From assembly GCA_963920575.1 (NCBI GenBank), contig OY986968.1, positions 1,937,001-2,001,000 of the forward strand: a stretch of 64,000 nucleotides of DNA, written 5' to 3'. The notes below the pieces were generated by a model. That model saw nothing but the letters and a program-made list of their open reading frames with translations. It was not told the DNA's origin and searched no databases. The stretch is from Narthecium ossifragum. Taxonomy: Eukaryota; Streptophyta; Magnoliopsida; Dioscoreales; Nartheciaceae. Shown here piece after piece: positions 51,150 through 63,047 of the stretch (its first letter is position 1; every line of letters begins with the position of its first letter). A program made the position numbers and the translations under genes.

Positions 51150-52140
51150 ACTAGCTAGAATATCTTCTCCTTAGTTAAAAATTCTAAAAACTAATCTTTT
51201 ATGCATGATACCATGCAGTAACTAAACATCTAGGCACTGTATCTTTACCAATCTATTGTTGAGTGTTATATAAGTAGACTAGTTTTGCCCCCTTGCCACA
51301 TGACAATGTAACCACCAACCCCACCTCAATAACCACCTAATAACTCCCTCTCACTAAACCCCATCATGCCACATAGGCTCCATCTAGGACATTCTCCCGC
51401 CACGTAGGACAACAAAAGTTTCACTTATAACCACAGTCTCATATAAGAATGATATGGCGATTGTGTGCGGGAGATTCAGGATTGTGATTTTTATACACGG
51501 TTGTTTTGAGAGGCAACGGATCAAGACTCGAGATTAAACTATATCATACTATCAAAACATGCTTAAGTATCATGTTTCATTCTACGATCATGACAATCAT
51601 GACTCCCCTTAACAACAAAGGGGTCGTGTTCAACATGTCCTTCCATTCGAGTAACAATCTTAATGATGATTATATTGTGAATTTTCATATGATTACAAGA
51701 TTGGATCTCCATGCAAATGTCTTGATCTTGATGTTTAAGGGGTAAAAATGCTGCATGCTATCACATAGTGCAACGTATGGTCAAGCTAATAAGTGTCAGA
51801 GTCGAGTTCATGAGTTAACAACATTGTCCTCCTCAGTCAATCTTCTCTTTCATTTCAGTGTACTCGTGTGGTGGATGACTGGTGTTTTCCCCTCTTTATT
51901 CAACGGAAAGGATGGTGTGGGTGACATGAGGTCCTGTTTAATCTCTCATCATCAGACTCCTCTATAAACATGCTTTCTAAGCTTGGATATACTCTCGAGG
52001 AGCTATGAAAGGACCGAAATATGTGGATGGTTGACGCGGAAGGAGGCTCTCAATTGGAGATTGCGAGACGAGCTCTTTGGCTCTCTAAGAAGTGGAGAAT
52101 GCAAGCAAAAGGGACGCAAGGAATGATGATAGCTTAACTT
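51150..52140. other. Intergenic, 5' side of RECG
   Basis: This holds the presumed RECG upstream region, then AT-rich DNA. Several 60-80 codon frames occur but none resembles a known protein. I see nothing else to annotate. Confidence 0.4.
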
Positions 52141-52149
52141 CAGCTAGTC

Positions 52150-52690
52150 ATGCGGACTAGGTGACGGTAAGAACATATGATGCGTTGCAAACCGGAGCTC
52201 TTCCTAGGTTGGACGGGCTTGGTATAGTGGGCATGGACTACTCGGGGTCAGTATTATGGGCATCTTGTGACAAAGCTATATGTAGCTTTGTTATGGAAGC
52301 AGAACTCAAAAGTTTTGATGGCGGGGTTGGCCTTGCTCGTTCCAAGGGCTTCAAATTTGTTTCCTTCCAACTAGATGCCCGATATGTGGTTAATTGTCTC
52401 AATGGGCATCGACATTGGCTCAACAAGCTTCGTCATGTTGCCATGCCCAACATATCATCTGGAACGTGGCGCAATTTTCCGGCCATTCTCATCTCCTACA
52501 TTCCGCGAGCTTCTAATTTAGTAGCTGATGGTTTGGCCAATATGGGGCTTGCTCAGTCTCCCCTTGCTTGCTAGACTTTTGACCCTCGACCTAGTGGGCC
52601 AGTTCTGATGGGTGTTTGATCACTTGTTCTTTTACTTTTGCCTATGTACTGCTTTCTAAGCCTTTGGCTTAACTTCAAAAAAAAGAGAAG
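52150..52690 (+). pseudogene. LINE 3' end: RNase H domain with oligo(A) tail
   Basis: The frame 52161-52574 contains IVGMDYSGSVLWASCDK, MEAELKSFDGG, FQLDARYVVNCLNG and PRASNLVADGLANMGL. These are the D-E-D-D positions of the RNase H-like domain at the end of plant L1-type LINEs, with the typical RASN-x-x-AD. It is followed by taagcctttggcttaacttc and an A-rich tract at about 52676. The 5' part of the element is absent. Confidence 0.75.
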
Positions 52691-53099
52691 ATGATTGGTG
52701 TTCACTTCGAGTCTACATGCATGTAGGGTCTTGTTAGATTCAATAAACATATAAAACTCTTTTTTTTTCTTATTAATAAGTTTTTGGGATGAACCAATGT
52801 TAGTAATATAGTATCGTAGTTAATTTTGAGCTTTAATCTTCAAGTGATTGACCCGTAAACAGCTCCAAATCAGATATCATTATGTTGGTGCATGGCATGA
52901 TGTCGTTGTTATAAAAAATCTAATATATTAGCACTTCACGAGTTATAAATTAAGCACAATGGTTTTTCACCATATGGATGGTCTGAACTCAATTTGTCCA
53001 GTGACAGATGCCGATGAAGTATGTATTTACAAAATAAATGTCATGGTTATGTTTGGACATCATTATCACAATTTCTTAATTCTAATTTGACATCATGGA

Positions 53100-53420
53100 T
53101 GTTGTAGTTTGGCATCATTTGCGCTTTGCTCTGATACTAAGTCAACTTCACCAATTATTGCCAAAAGTTTTGGAACTTAGTTATGGCTAAATCTCAGTTA
53201 TATTTATTTTCAAGACATATTACATTACAATTTTCTTTTCGAACCATCATCATGTTGGTATGATACAAGGCTAACTTCACCATCATCCGCGAGCTCTTAA
53301 GCTATACATCGCATGTTTCTTTTCGAACCGTATACTTGCTGGTCTGATACGATGCTAACTTCGCCCATGATTCGCGAGTTTTTGAGCTTGGTTGTAGTTA
53401 AATTTATGTCACAATTTTTT
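53100..53420. repeat. Degenerate ~85-bp tandem repeats, intergenic
   Basis: Three related units contain ctgatac(t/a)a-g-ctaacttc(a/g)cc, then gcgag(c/t)t and a nearby cttttcgaacc: at about 53137-53185, 53235-53303 and 53317-53390. Non-coding. The next kilobase (53420-54260) is AT-rich with no gene recognised. Confidence 0.55.
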
Positions 53421-54364
53421 TTTGCATCATTAAACGTCACTCTTTTCCTCCATAGAGATATTCTCTACAATGGTCATCATATATTTTCACCAATCCATCT
53501 AAGTTTGTTGTATGACCCGCCTACCTTTCATTTGTTTCATGGTATTATATGTGTGATAGGATTAGTAATCATGTGGATCCCACTATGCCATGTGTCTGGT
53601 ATGTTTCCGACTAAGTTCATTGGATGCGATAAAAATAATCCGACTCCATATCCCATGTACATGTGATAAAATAATCCTAGTGATGAGGTGAGATATGTAA
53701 TCCCATGAGATGAGATCCATTAAATTAAAAAGTATAAAAGTTTAAATATTTAATTAAATCTTCTCTCACATTATCCTATGTCTTACCAAACACGAGGTAA
53801 GAGTTTAACCTCTAACGTCATCTCCCAAAAGAATATATCCCGAGATGTAATATCTCAAGACATTATATCCACCCATATCTTATCCCGTGAAACAAACATA
53901 GCCCTAGAGTACATAGATCTTTTCATATGGATCTTCAAACTCTCAACCCTTCACTATAACATCAAGCCAAACTCAATCCAACAGCCACTAGCAATCAAGC
54001 CCAAATCAATCTGATCCAACAGCACCTAAGCTCCACTATCTCACCTCATCCAATCTCTCCTAAAGAATAGCGTCGCCAGCACCCTTTCCGAATAGTAGAG
54101 CTATCTTATCAATAGAGGAAACTGCCAACGATGCCAGCCATAACCGAAACGTACATATCCCCAAACCGAAACACAGGCTCACGTTAGTCGACCCCACCCA
54201 GCAAAGTGAGATCGGACGGAGCCATGTGAAACCAATCATACCAACATCTTAAAAATAAGAGAAAGCCTACAATGATTTCAGACGACGAATAATTACACCA
54301 CCGCCCGCTAAAGATTTTTCCCTCTTTTTTTTTTTTAATCTTTTACCCCAAAGTAGAAAAATAG

Positions 54365-55657
54365 CTAGAAGAGGGAGGCGAGGAGGACAAGGGGAACGAT
54401 GATGAGAAGAAGGGGCGGCGGAGACGGCGCGGCGGCGGAGGCGAGGCCGTGGTTGCTGATCTGGGCGTAGTCGACGGCGAGTGGCATGTCGTCGCGGGGG
54501 AGGGAGCAGGTGACGACGGCGCGGCCGCCGTCGCCGGCCGCCATGAAGGCGCGGAGGACCGCCGTGGCGGATGGGAGGTAGAGGGTTCGGTTCTGGGAGA
54601 GGAGCCACGTCAGCCCCATCAGCTGGCAGTCGCGGTGCCATTCTCCGTCGCCTTCTCCTCTCCTGGTCGAACCGGTGACGTTACCTCCTTCCTTTTCTCC
54701 ACCATTTAGCTGCGTTTTTATATACCATAAAATATTAGAAATTTCGTAATTAATCTTAAATAGGCGAACTGTACCGAATGCGGTGATTTTTTCGAGAATT
54801 TTAGAAACAAATATTAGAGAAGAAGGCGGTGAAAGTTAGCTTATGCTCACTCCAGAAACAGTAAATTCCCGCCAAGACCATTCGGGATTCCCGTGTTCCG
54901 GGAACGATTCACGTTCTAAAATTGTTTGAGAAATAGCGTTTCCCTTCTAATCTACTCCTTAAGGCTCAAGTGTGTGACTCACCTGGTTGAGGGACCCGAG
55001 GCACCGAGTGCACCCGTCGAGTCCGGGGCGAGCGCAGTCCCGCTGCAATCTACTCTTGAGACTGGCCTTCGGCGTCCACCGCCCCTCCTCCGCCACGAAC
55101 TCCCCGCCGACGCCACACGAGAGCCTCCGTAGCCGCACGCCGCAGTAGCAGTAGGTGGTGCCGCACGTCCCGTTGACACGGGGCAGCTCCACCCCGCGCG
55201 CGCGAATCGCCGCCTCCGCTCCGTCCACGCAGGCCTCGGAGTCGTCCGGCGGCACGGGGAGGTCGTACGGCCCCTTCGCTTCCGCGGCAGGGCTGGAGGC
55301 GGCGGAGAGGGCCGCGGGGGCATAGGCCGCGTAGAGCCAAGCGGCGAGCGCAGGGCAGCAGCGTGAGGGGGAGAACGATGTGGAGGACGAGGAGCACGCG
55401 TGGGCGACGCCGCGGAGGAGCTCGTCGGAGATCTCGACAGGGCAGGCGGAGGCCGCGTCGGACTGCTCCGGGAAGGCCGGGATGGTCACCGGCCGGCCTG
55501 CTCCGGCGACGGCCGTGGCCGGGAAGACCAATGCCGGCTGGATCAGGGCGGGATCCGGCTCGGGCAGCACGGGCAGCGCAAGCAAAGGAGAGAAAAGGGC
55601 ACCAAAGAGCACGAGAAGAGCGGCGGCGGCCATTTGGGAGTAGTGAGCCGCAGCCAT
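54365..55657 (-). CDS. GPI-anchored SPARK-domain protein (At4g28100-like)
   Basis: Two exons, 54983-55657 (225 codons) and 54365-54709, join in phase 0 to give 339 residues. The N-terminus has a hydrophobic signal peptide. Two candidate starts exist, at 55655-55657 and Met9 (55631-55633), and the second gives the more typical signal peptide. A Cys-rich SPARK domain follows (CPVEI..., then CCPALAAWLYAAYAP), with further paired cysteines (CGTTYCYCG, CARPGLDGCTRCLGSL) and, in exon 2, DCQLMGLTWLLSQNRTLYLP. The last ~20 residues are a hydrophobic GPI-attachment signal (PPPLLLIIVPLVLL). Sequons NGT, NVT and NRT suggest glycosylation. The family is plasma-membrane/extracellular with no established reaction. 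The exon-2 acceptor at 54710-54711 was chosen because the nearer AG at 54662-54663 breaks phase. The coding sequence is very GC-rich, unlike the flanks. Confidence 0.88.
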
Positions 55658-56850
55658 TAGAAGAGCTCTCGATCGAATCGGAGAGATGAGAGGTATGGGG
55701 TTTTGTTTTGGCTTTAAGGAGGGGTTTACTTTAGCTTTCTCTTGGATTGGTGCATGGGAGAGAGGTAAAGCCTTTAAAAGATGGTGGAAATATAAGATAA
55801 AGAGAGGCTGGTGGTAGAGAGCTACGGAGATGATAAGAACAATGATTGGACGGTGGGGATGGAAGAGCAAGAGGGGCCTCATTAGCCGCGCGTTGTGATT
55901 TGGATCCCTGGAGATTATAACTATTGAACCATGTCTCCATCTGACGACCAAGAATCTGGTGATGCATGGGCATAATTGCATCTTTAAAAAGGATGGCGTT
56001 CAATCCAAGGACTCTCCACTGTTTTGTTTACATATGGGTGATTTGAAGGCAATAAGAAAAGCTAAAATAAGGCTATATATGGATGTATGCTTACTTGCTT
56101 ATCATGGTATTTTAATTCGTGTTCTTTAGTTTCCCTCATGCCATGATTAGGCATTATCAAAGACTGGTTCTTGGTCAATTCGCTTTGGGATCTCAAATGG
56201 CCATTTAGCATAAGTCAAGCAGGATCAACTGTATATATAGAATTCAATCCATGCAATAGCCAATAGTTACCACATATATCATGAATATTCCACTCCTGGG
56301 TCTTGAATCTCTGCATCATGGTTTTTTTTCCCGACTCTGCTATCGTATTATGTTATTCTATTAATTTTTTTTTAAAAAAATTAACCCATAGAAAGATAAA
56401 TTAATGAGTGCATTTAAATTTATATTCGAACACTATCATGCTTGCAGAATAGGTACAATAGACTCTTTTCAAAATGATCACTTTTCCCTTCTTCTGTAGT
56501 GTAAATTATTTGGCACCCATGTGTAGACAAACTTATAAGTCAGAAGAGACAAATTATTAACCACCACCTACCTCTCTTTAGCAACCAGCAGATGCATACA
56601 ATATAGGAATTTAGTACGTATCTGGTCATATCTGTGAGTAAGTATATATGGCTTATTCTCCAACCCGTAGCATTTGTTAACATATAATCTGCATGCATTC
56701 CTTTTGAGTGTATATATCTACTACTGCTCTTTTTTTGGGCAATGAACCCTGCAGTGTTGAATACTAGCTGTGCCATATATACAGCAGTAAAGGGACAGCA
56801 ATGGATGGGTCTCAAAAGGACGACTCGTCCTCCTAGATTAGAGCTAAAAA
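55658..56850. other. Promoter side of the SPARK gene and intergenic DNA
   Basis: The first 200 bp presumably hold the SPARK-gene promoter and 5' UTR. An upstream minus-strand ATG frame runs in from 55981 in the same phase and would lengthen the protein to 340 codons ahead of the intron. I reject it because it would bury the signal peptide. The remainder is AT-rich with no recognisable gene. Confidence 0.45.
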
Positions 56851-56940
56851 GAGCGCGCTCTCTCTCTCTCTCTCAAAGGGAGTGATCAGTGACTTTATTC
56901 TTTCTGTATAAGGAGAGAGGGAGAGAGAGAGCGCGCGCTC
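56851..56940. repeat. CT/GA microsatellite arms forming a hairpin
   Basis: gagcgcgctctctctctctctctc (56851-56874) pairs with gagagagggagagagagagcgcgcgctc (56913-56940) across a 38-bp loop. Confidence 0.85.
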
Positions 56941-57189
56941 TGGGATCACTTATTTACTGTGCGTGCGTGCGTGATTCTTTTGAACCCACTGTTGGGTCTG
57001 TCTGGCTGTCCCCTGGGCTTGTAGGTTACGCGTGACAGGCCGTCCCTGGACCCCTAAATGAATACGGGACGGGACCAGGTTTGTCTGGTAGCAGACTCAG
57101 CCAGCTGACTGATCCCTCTCCAGCATAGGATTCTATAGTAGATAAAAAGGCTCAATTTTATCTCAGGCTCACCCGCAGCCCAATTGAAG

Positions 57190-57780
57190 GCCCACAAGAA
57201 AGTCATCCGACTCAATGAGCTGGGTTCAGTTTAACAAACCCTAGCTTTTAGTCTTGGCATATATTATCCATCTCAGCCTCAGGCTCTCAAATCTCATCTC
57301 CAGCGTTCGGCGGCCTCTCTTCCCTTCGTCTTCTCCATCTCATCTCTCGTCTCCTCGTCCTCGTCCTTCCCGTGTTGGTCTATCTATCTGGGAAGGGGCT
57401 CGCTGGTACATGGGTGGAGCCGTGTATAAGCACGCCGTGGCTCTGAAACACCCACAGGTTCTCTGTGGGGTGCCCTGACCCATCGAGCCCCAGAGCAAAG
57501 CTAAAAGGTCTCATAGTACGGGCTTGTGATTGTGGGTGGGGTTTAGGGGTACACTATCGGGGGGATCTTGATTTGATCTCCTCTGTTGCCTCTTTCCCAC
57601 CTCTCTTTCTCACACAAGCCCGCCTCCAAAGACCATCACATTTCCACTGCATGATTATAGTGTTTTTTTTCCCCTTTTCTTTTTCCCACAGGGTTATTTT
57701 CTTTTCGTCGTATTATCGTTTTTATTTTATTTTCTTCTCTATTATATGACTAATACTATTATTTTCTTCATTCATCTTTT
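57190..57780 (+). other. Unidentified transcribed-looking segment with a telo-box
   Basis: aaaccctagc at about 57236 is a telo-box of the type found upstream of ribosomal-protein and RNA genes. It is followed by a CT-rich leader (57290-57370) and a 74-codon plus frame (57254-57478) with no known similarity, then a T-rich stretch (57660-57760). This could be the remnant 5' end of a housekeeping gene. I cannot name it. Confidence 0.3.
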
Positions 57781-58334
57781 ATCGGTTGCCGGCCCATGGA
57801 GTCCAGCAAACTATCTGCTCTATAGTAGCAGGCCTACCCGTGGTGACGCTTGGGCCAGCCAATGAGCTGGCTTGTGCTCCTCTGGGGATTAACCTTGTAA
57901 CTGATACCCAACCGGTAGGCCAGCATGCCAGGATCGTAGGCCTGGTGAGGTCTTAATGGCCCAAGCCCAACCGCTAAGGCGACCTTAATCCGTAGCCCAG
58001 GCGAAATATAGCCCAAAGCGTCCTTTAGCTCTGACTCCGATGCCAAGCCGGTTATGTCTGTATTCATCCACAACGTATGAACCTAATGGCTGCATCAAAA
58101 ATCTTAATTAATACTACAGAACTACATAAGTAATTCAGACCAACTTGAACTTGCCTACTTGCGAAACGAATTCAAACTAAAATATCAATTCAAACATATA
58201 AAATGCAGCCCTAAGGATCAACAATATACTCTTTAAACCATTCACCTTGGCTTAGGCCTTAGAGACGGCAGCGGGGTGGGTTAGCATAATCTTAAAACAC
58301 ATCCCATACAAAAAAAAAGACACTCCCAAATCCG
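57781..58334. other. Intergenic, possible decayed repeat
   Basis: A GC-richer patch (57780-58080) with an unidentified 79-codon minus frame, then AT-rich DNA. No family recognised. Confidence 0.35.
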
Positions 58335-58525
58335 TTCTAACCCTGTTCTTGTATGTTCTTAGGGCTAGTAATGGGAGAGCTGATGCTTTAGCAAAATGGT
58401 GTCGGAGTACCTCGTCGAGTTTTAGCTGGGTCCGTGGTGATGGACCTAGCGGGTTAGATGGGATAGTGTAGTGTGCATTGTTTGTAAGCCGTTTAGCTCA
58501 ACTATTCAAAAAAAAAAAAAAAAAA
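58335..58525 (+). pseudogene. LINE 3' tail with poly(A)
   Basis: The frame reads FLYVLRASNGRADALAKWCR, the RNase H C-terminal RASN-x-x-AD-x-x-A signature of plant LINEs, and stops near 58470. A 17-18 nt A-run follows at 58508-58525. Confidence 0.65.
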
Positions 58526-59196
58526 CCCATGTGGGTTTGTATGTCTCATTCCATCTCCGTTTAAAATTCAATCCACATAACCCATCCCTGTCCAGCCCCA
58601 TATAATGTCATTCAAAACACGATAAAATGTAATATGAAAATTGAAAAATCACATATCAATCTTATAAGGAGCAATAACGGTTATAATCGTTTAGCTCCTA
58701 TTAGTTTATTTACATGTATTATTTTTCTAAGTTAACTTTGTATATTTTTATCATCTTTCCTAAGTTAGTTTTAAATATACATCCTTATAATCATAAGCCA
58801 GGAGATTAGTTTTAAATATACATACTTATCTATCTTATAAGATCTATACATACTTATCTATCTTATAAGATCCAAGGTAGTTACTTTTATGACTCATCAT
58901 CTGAGTCATAAACTTATACATACATGACATACACGTGGTATAAAATTATAATTAAATAAACAAAAAAAAGGATAGTGATTGATGTGGCGTAAGTTATAAT
59001 AGAGATAGTGGGGGCCGACAGTTAGCCGTGCCAGATGGCACGGGCCCATCAACTAGTTATATATAAAAAAGAAAATCCTCCTCTACGTCTTCAACATATA
59101 GATAGAGTTTTAATTTTAAGAAAAGAAATATTGGTAGAGTCTAAAAGTAAAGGGATCGAAAAGTCAGAATGTTTATATAATGTATTTCTATAATAC

Positions 59197-59273
<77 letters not shown>

Positions 59274-59927
59274 CGAAGCATGTTCGGGTTTTACCAAAAC
59301 CGTCTCAAATCCATTTTGGTTTACGTTTACCCAATCCCATAGTATTAGGGGCGGATGGGGGCAGGAATAGGATGCATAAACACGCCTCCCGCATGTGGAC
59401 GATGACGACGTGGCAGCTGGCTGCAATGCATGCATTGTACGACAAACAAGCATGGCCCCTGTTATAACATCACGACAGCCAATCCCACGACTCAAAAGGC
59501 ACGAGGAATCGTCACCAGTCATGGAGGCCCCTTTCGGTTTCTTCTCCGTTTCCGTTACCTCTTTAGGGCTGGCAACACCCTCGCCTCTGATCCTTTTCCG
59601 TTGCCACCGGATCAGATCACCGGCGCTTTACGCTAGGCTCGCTAGCTACGCAAGTCCGACCGACCACCATGGGAATCGCGAACGTGAATCGCGCCATCTT
59701 GCACGAATTCTCAATGTAATGGGATCCGTTCATGCTACGATATTAGTATTCCCCTAGGACCTACGCTCTTATGTAATATTATGGGAAGCCAGGGGCCTTT
59801 CTGAAAGAAGAAAGTTCCAATACAAATGCTCGCCACCCCGGCAACCCTTGAGCTTCAACCAAATTAAGCTCCCCCTCTAAGCTTCACAGCAGAGTAAACT
59901 AAAGAGGAAATTAAAGAGAAGAAAACC
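58526..59927. other. Intergenic and BAHD promoter region
   Basis: AT-rich DNA with a doubled acatacttatctatcttataagat segment (about 58819-58871) and the (TA)n tract at 59202-59270. The last few hundred bases are the presumed promoter and 5' UTR of the BAHD gene. No other gene seen. Confidence 0.45.
59202..59270. repeat. (TA)n microsatellite, about 34 units
   Basis: Uninterrupted alternating ta over about 69 bp, expected to be length-polymorphic. Confidence 0.95.
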
Positions 59928-62153
59928 ATGGCCGGTCTCAACTTCTCAGTGAAGGTCGGAGAGCCGGAGCTTATCCGGCCGGATACGCCAACCCCGCTGG
60001 AATTCAAATACCTGTCCAACATCGACGACCAGGCCGGCCTAAGGAACCACATCCCCTTCGTCCATTTCTACCCGGCAAGAGCTGGATCGACATCCCCGCC
60101 TGACCCTGCGCCGGTCATCCGCCGGGCCGTAGCGAGAGCGCTTGTGCATTACTACCCCTTGGCCGGCCGGCTTCCCAACGGAGACAAGGGGAAGCTTGTC
60201 GTCAAATGCTCCGCCGAGGGTATCCGTTTCCGGGAGGCCGACGCGGATGTCACGCTCGGTGAGCTACGGAGGTTCGAAGGCGGCCTCCGGCCCCCGTTCC
60301 CGCAGTGGGACAGGCTTCTGGTGGATGATGTCTGGGGCTGTTACTCTGTAACAGACTCACCTTTGCTAAGTATGCAGGTATATACGTACGTATATACTCA
60401 GTAATTAATGGTGCTGTACGTACGCATTTTTTTTTTGATTAGTTAAGTATTTTTATTTTATTAGTTAAGTCGGAGGGCTGCAGACAGGAAGAAGAGAAAA
60501 AAGCTACAAAAGATTAGAAGGTTTCATGAGTCATCCCAAACTCCAAGCTGAAACAGCAATCCTATGAATAGCCAAATTAAGATCCGGAGGGATAAAGAAA
60601 AATCCCACCGTCTGAAAAGAGGAGGAAATCTGTCGCATAGACAAGAGAAGAGAATCAACTCGATCTTATGGCCAAATAAAACGGTTAGAAGCAAAACCCA
60701 CATCCAAAGTTGGTTCTGGCTCGATCACTAGATTTATAATACTTCTATTACCAGCTTCCGCCAAACCCCCTTGAATTGTCCATAATATTCCGCCTCCATC
60801 ACTGATCTCATCGGACGTCGCCCTCGCTGTGCTCATAGAACATCCGCACTGTACGCATTTAAAACGTACACAACGTTCACTAATTTCATCTTATTATATA
60901 GGACCGCGATTGGAGTATATGGGTAAGGACATGTACATGGCCTTCAATCGATAGATGTCTACTAATTGATTCATGTGGTTCATCGATAGACGGTAGTGTT
61001 CTACCGATAGATTAGATCAACTAATCGGTAGACATCTACCCATTAAATGTATATATTAATCATCAAATCGGTAGAACACTACCGATTAGTTTATCTAATT
61101 CATCGAATGGATTAGATGAATCAATCGGTAGACATTTACTGATTGAAGAAAATGTACATGAAAACGTGGCATGTACGCAAATCATTTTCCTATTACATAT
61201 ATTGTCTCTACTTGTAGGTAACACGGCTGTCCTGCGGTGGCTTCGTGCTAGCCTACGTCTTCAACCACTGTGCCTGCGATGCCTGTGGCGCGCTCCAATT
61301 CCTCAACGCCGTGGCGGAGCTCGCCCGCGACCCTTCTCTGCTTTGTCCTTCCCTCCTCCCATCGTGGTCTCGGGAGCTCCTCTCCCATCGATCACCTCCC
61401 CGCGTGTCCTATCCCCATCCAGAGTACGACACCGTCGTCACCACCAATAATACACTGTTAACGCCGCAGGAGGAGTTCCGCCGCCTCACGCAGCTCTCAG
61501 TTTTCTTCTCCCGAGCCGACATCGCCAGTCTCAAGGCGAAGACCCTCCGTGGAGCCAAGACACCCACCTTCGACGTGGTGGCGGCGTGCCTCTGGCGATC
61601 GAGGACTCTCGCACTCGCCCTGGCCGGTGAGACTCGTCTCTTATTCCCCATTGACACCCGCCTCCGCCACCACCCCCGCCTCCCGCCCGGCTACTATGGC
61701 GCCGCCGTTGTCTTCCCCTGCGCGGTAGTCACCTCTTCCGCCCTCCTCCGCAGCCCGTTCTACTACGCCACCGAGATGATCTCCGATCTCAAGAAGGCCG
61801 CGTCCGACGACGAGTACAGAGCCTCGACGGTGGACTTCATAGAAGCGAACGGCCGGAGGGGATTCTGCGGCGGCGAAGGGGCGTTCGTGGTGTCGGACAT
61901 GAGCCGGCTGGGGTTCGCCAAGGTGGATCTCGGATGGGGGGAGGCGGTGTATGGCGGGCCGGCGAGGGCGGGGACGGGGGCGGTGCCGGGGATGGTGACG
62001 TCGGTGGTGGCGCACAGGAGGGAGGCGGGGGAGGTGGCGGAGGAGGGGTTACTCGCTCTCGTATCAATGCCGGAAGGGGCGGTGGAGGCGTTCTTTGGAG
62101 CTGTCAGTGCGGAGATTAGAGCCTCTGCTCTCACCGGCGCCGCTGCTCTTTGA
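59928..62153 (+). CDS. BAHD acyltransferase (alcohol O-acyltransferase-like)
   Basis: Two exons, 59928-60377 and 61218-62153, join in phase 0 (SMQ|VTRLSCGG) to give 461 residues, normal for BAHD enzymes. These cytosolic enzymes transfer an acyl group from an acyl-CoA to an alcohol or amine. The catalytic HxxxD is HCACD at 167-171, with the general-base His167. The structural DFGWG motif reads DLGWG at 387-391. The N-terminus (VGEPELIRPDTPTPLEF, then YPLAGRLP) and the VDIRxR-equivalent FPIDTRLR fit the clade that includes benzyl-alcohol benzoyltransferases and methanol anthraniloyltransferases. The acyl donor and acceptor cannot be told from sequence. The start has a strong context (accATGG). 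Exons are GC-rich; the 840-bp intron is AT-rich and holds a LINE fragment and a MITE. No neighbouring pathway genes. Confidence 0.92.
60431..60860 (-). pseudogene. LINE 3' fragment in the BAHD intron
   Basis: On the minus strand the order is RNase H-like pieces (RVDSLLLSMRQISSS, LNLAIHRIAVSAW), stop codons, a cagccctccgacttaac tail and an A-rich end (complement of the T-run at 60427-60436). The tail sequence is shared with 62345-62400. Stops and frame changes show it is dead. Confidence 0.6.
60930..61160. mobile_element. MITE / foldback element in the BAHD intron
   Basis: About 45-bp terminal inverted repeats: left catgtacatggccttcaatcg, right complement catgtacattttcttcaatc. The interior has further inverted words (cggtagtgttctaccgat and atcggtagaacactaccg), so nearly the whole 231 bp can fold. 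No ORF. Confidence 0.75.
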
Positions 62154-62344
62154 GCAGACGTACGTGCATCTATGTATCCATATATACACACATAGCTTTG
62201 GTTTTGGTTTGGAACTACGAATAAGGGTGTTCTTCTGATGATGAGAAAACAAAGATGATGTGGACATAATTAAGCACTGTTTGATTAATCAATATCTTCA
62301 AGAGATTAGTAGCTAGGTTTCTTCATGAGATAATTAAGTGTTTG

Positions 62345-62560
62345 ATTAAGGTTTTTTTTTGTTTGATTAAGTAAGGCCGAGGGCTAACACCATACAGCAA
62401 AGCAAACAAGGAAACAGAGAAGAACAGAGGAAGGAAGTAACAGAGAAGGAAAGAAAAAAGAGTTTTAGCTACAAAGTGAGGGAGGCACACTGGATCGAGC
62501 ACTTCGTTGCAGTAGGGATGATTGCTATTTATAGAACTGGAAGTAGATACATGCATGTAT
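62345..62560 (-). mobile_element. LINE 3' tail, minus strand, downstream of BAHD
   Basis: The minus strand reads gttagccctcggccttacttaatc followed by an A-run (T-run at 62351-62360), and shares ttttagctacaaa-type sequence with the 60431-60860 fragment. No coding portion recognised. Confidence 0.5.
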
Positions 62561-63047
62561 GGGTGAGCTAATAAGTACGTATTTTTAGCTTCCTGCGTCT
62601 GCAACTGCATGAAGATAGAATGGGCGTTCAAAAGAATGGATTTGTTTATCTATGATATGGCGATTCCAAAGCAGTTACAAAGCTTGCATATATTCACGTT
62701 GAAAAACTTGCATGGCGGTGGAAAACAACTCTTTGTCCCATAATTTGCATGCATGGGAGCTGCATGGCTAAATACTAGATTACTACTTGCTAGCCACAGA
62801 CATAGACAGAGAGAACCCTGTGTGTTTGAAACATCAACCTGAATGCATGCATGGAACTATGGAAGCATGCAAGTTGGTCTAACTGCTTTGAAATTTCCAT
62901 AAACATCCAAAGCATAAAAGGGTGTGGAAGCATGGATCTATACGATATTATTGGGCAAATCTATTCTTTTAAACATACGAGCACCCATCTTTCCTTAGAC
63001 TTTTTTAACGTACCCTCCTGATCTCAAAGTCCAGTTCCTATATTTCT
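62561..63047. other. Intergenic, promoter side of the Pro/Gly-rich gene
   Basis: Contains several tgcatgcatg/RY-like (CATGCATG) words near 62543-62556 and 62845-62855. No gene seen. Confidence 0.45.

Noticed and set aside
55363..55689. Plus-strand Arg-rich ORFs over the SPARK exon
   Set aside because: Antisense shadows of a very GC-rich exon.
54959..55981. Long 340-codon ORF starting at 55981 for the SPARK gene
   Set aside because: It would bury the signal peptide about 108 residues inside the protein and crosses the promoter. The start at 55657 or Met9 fits the family.
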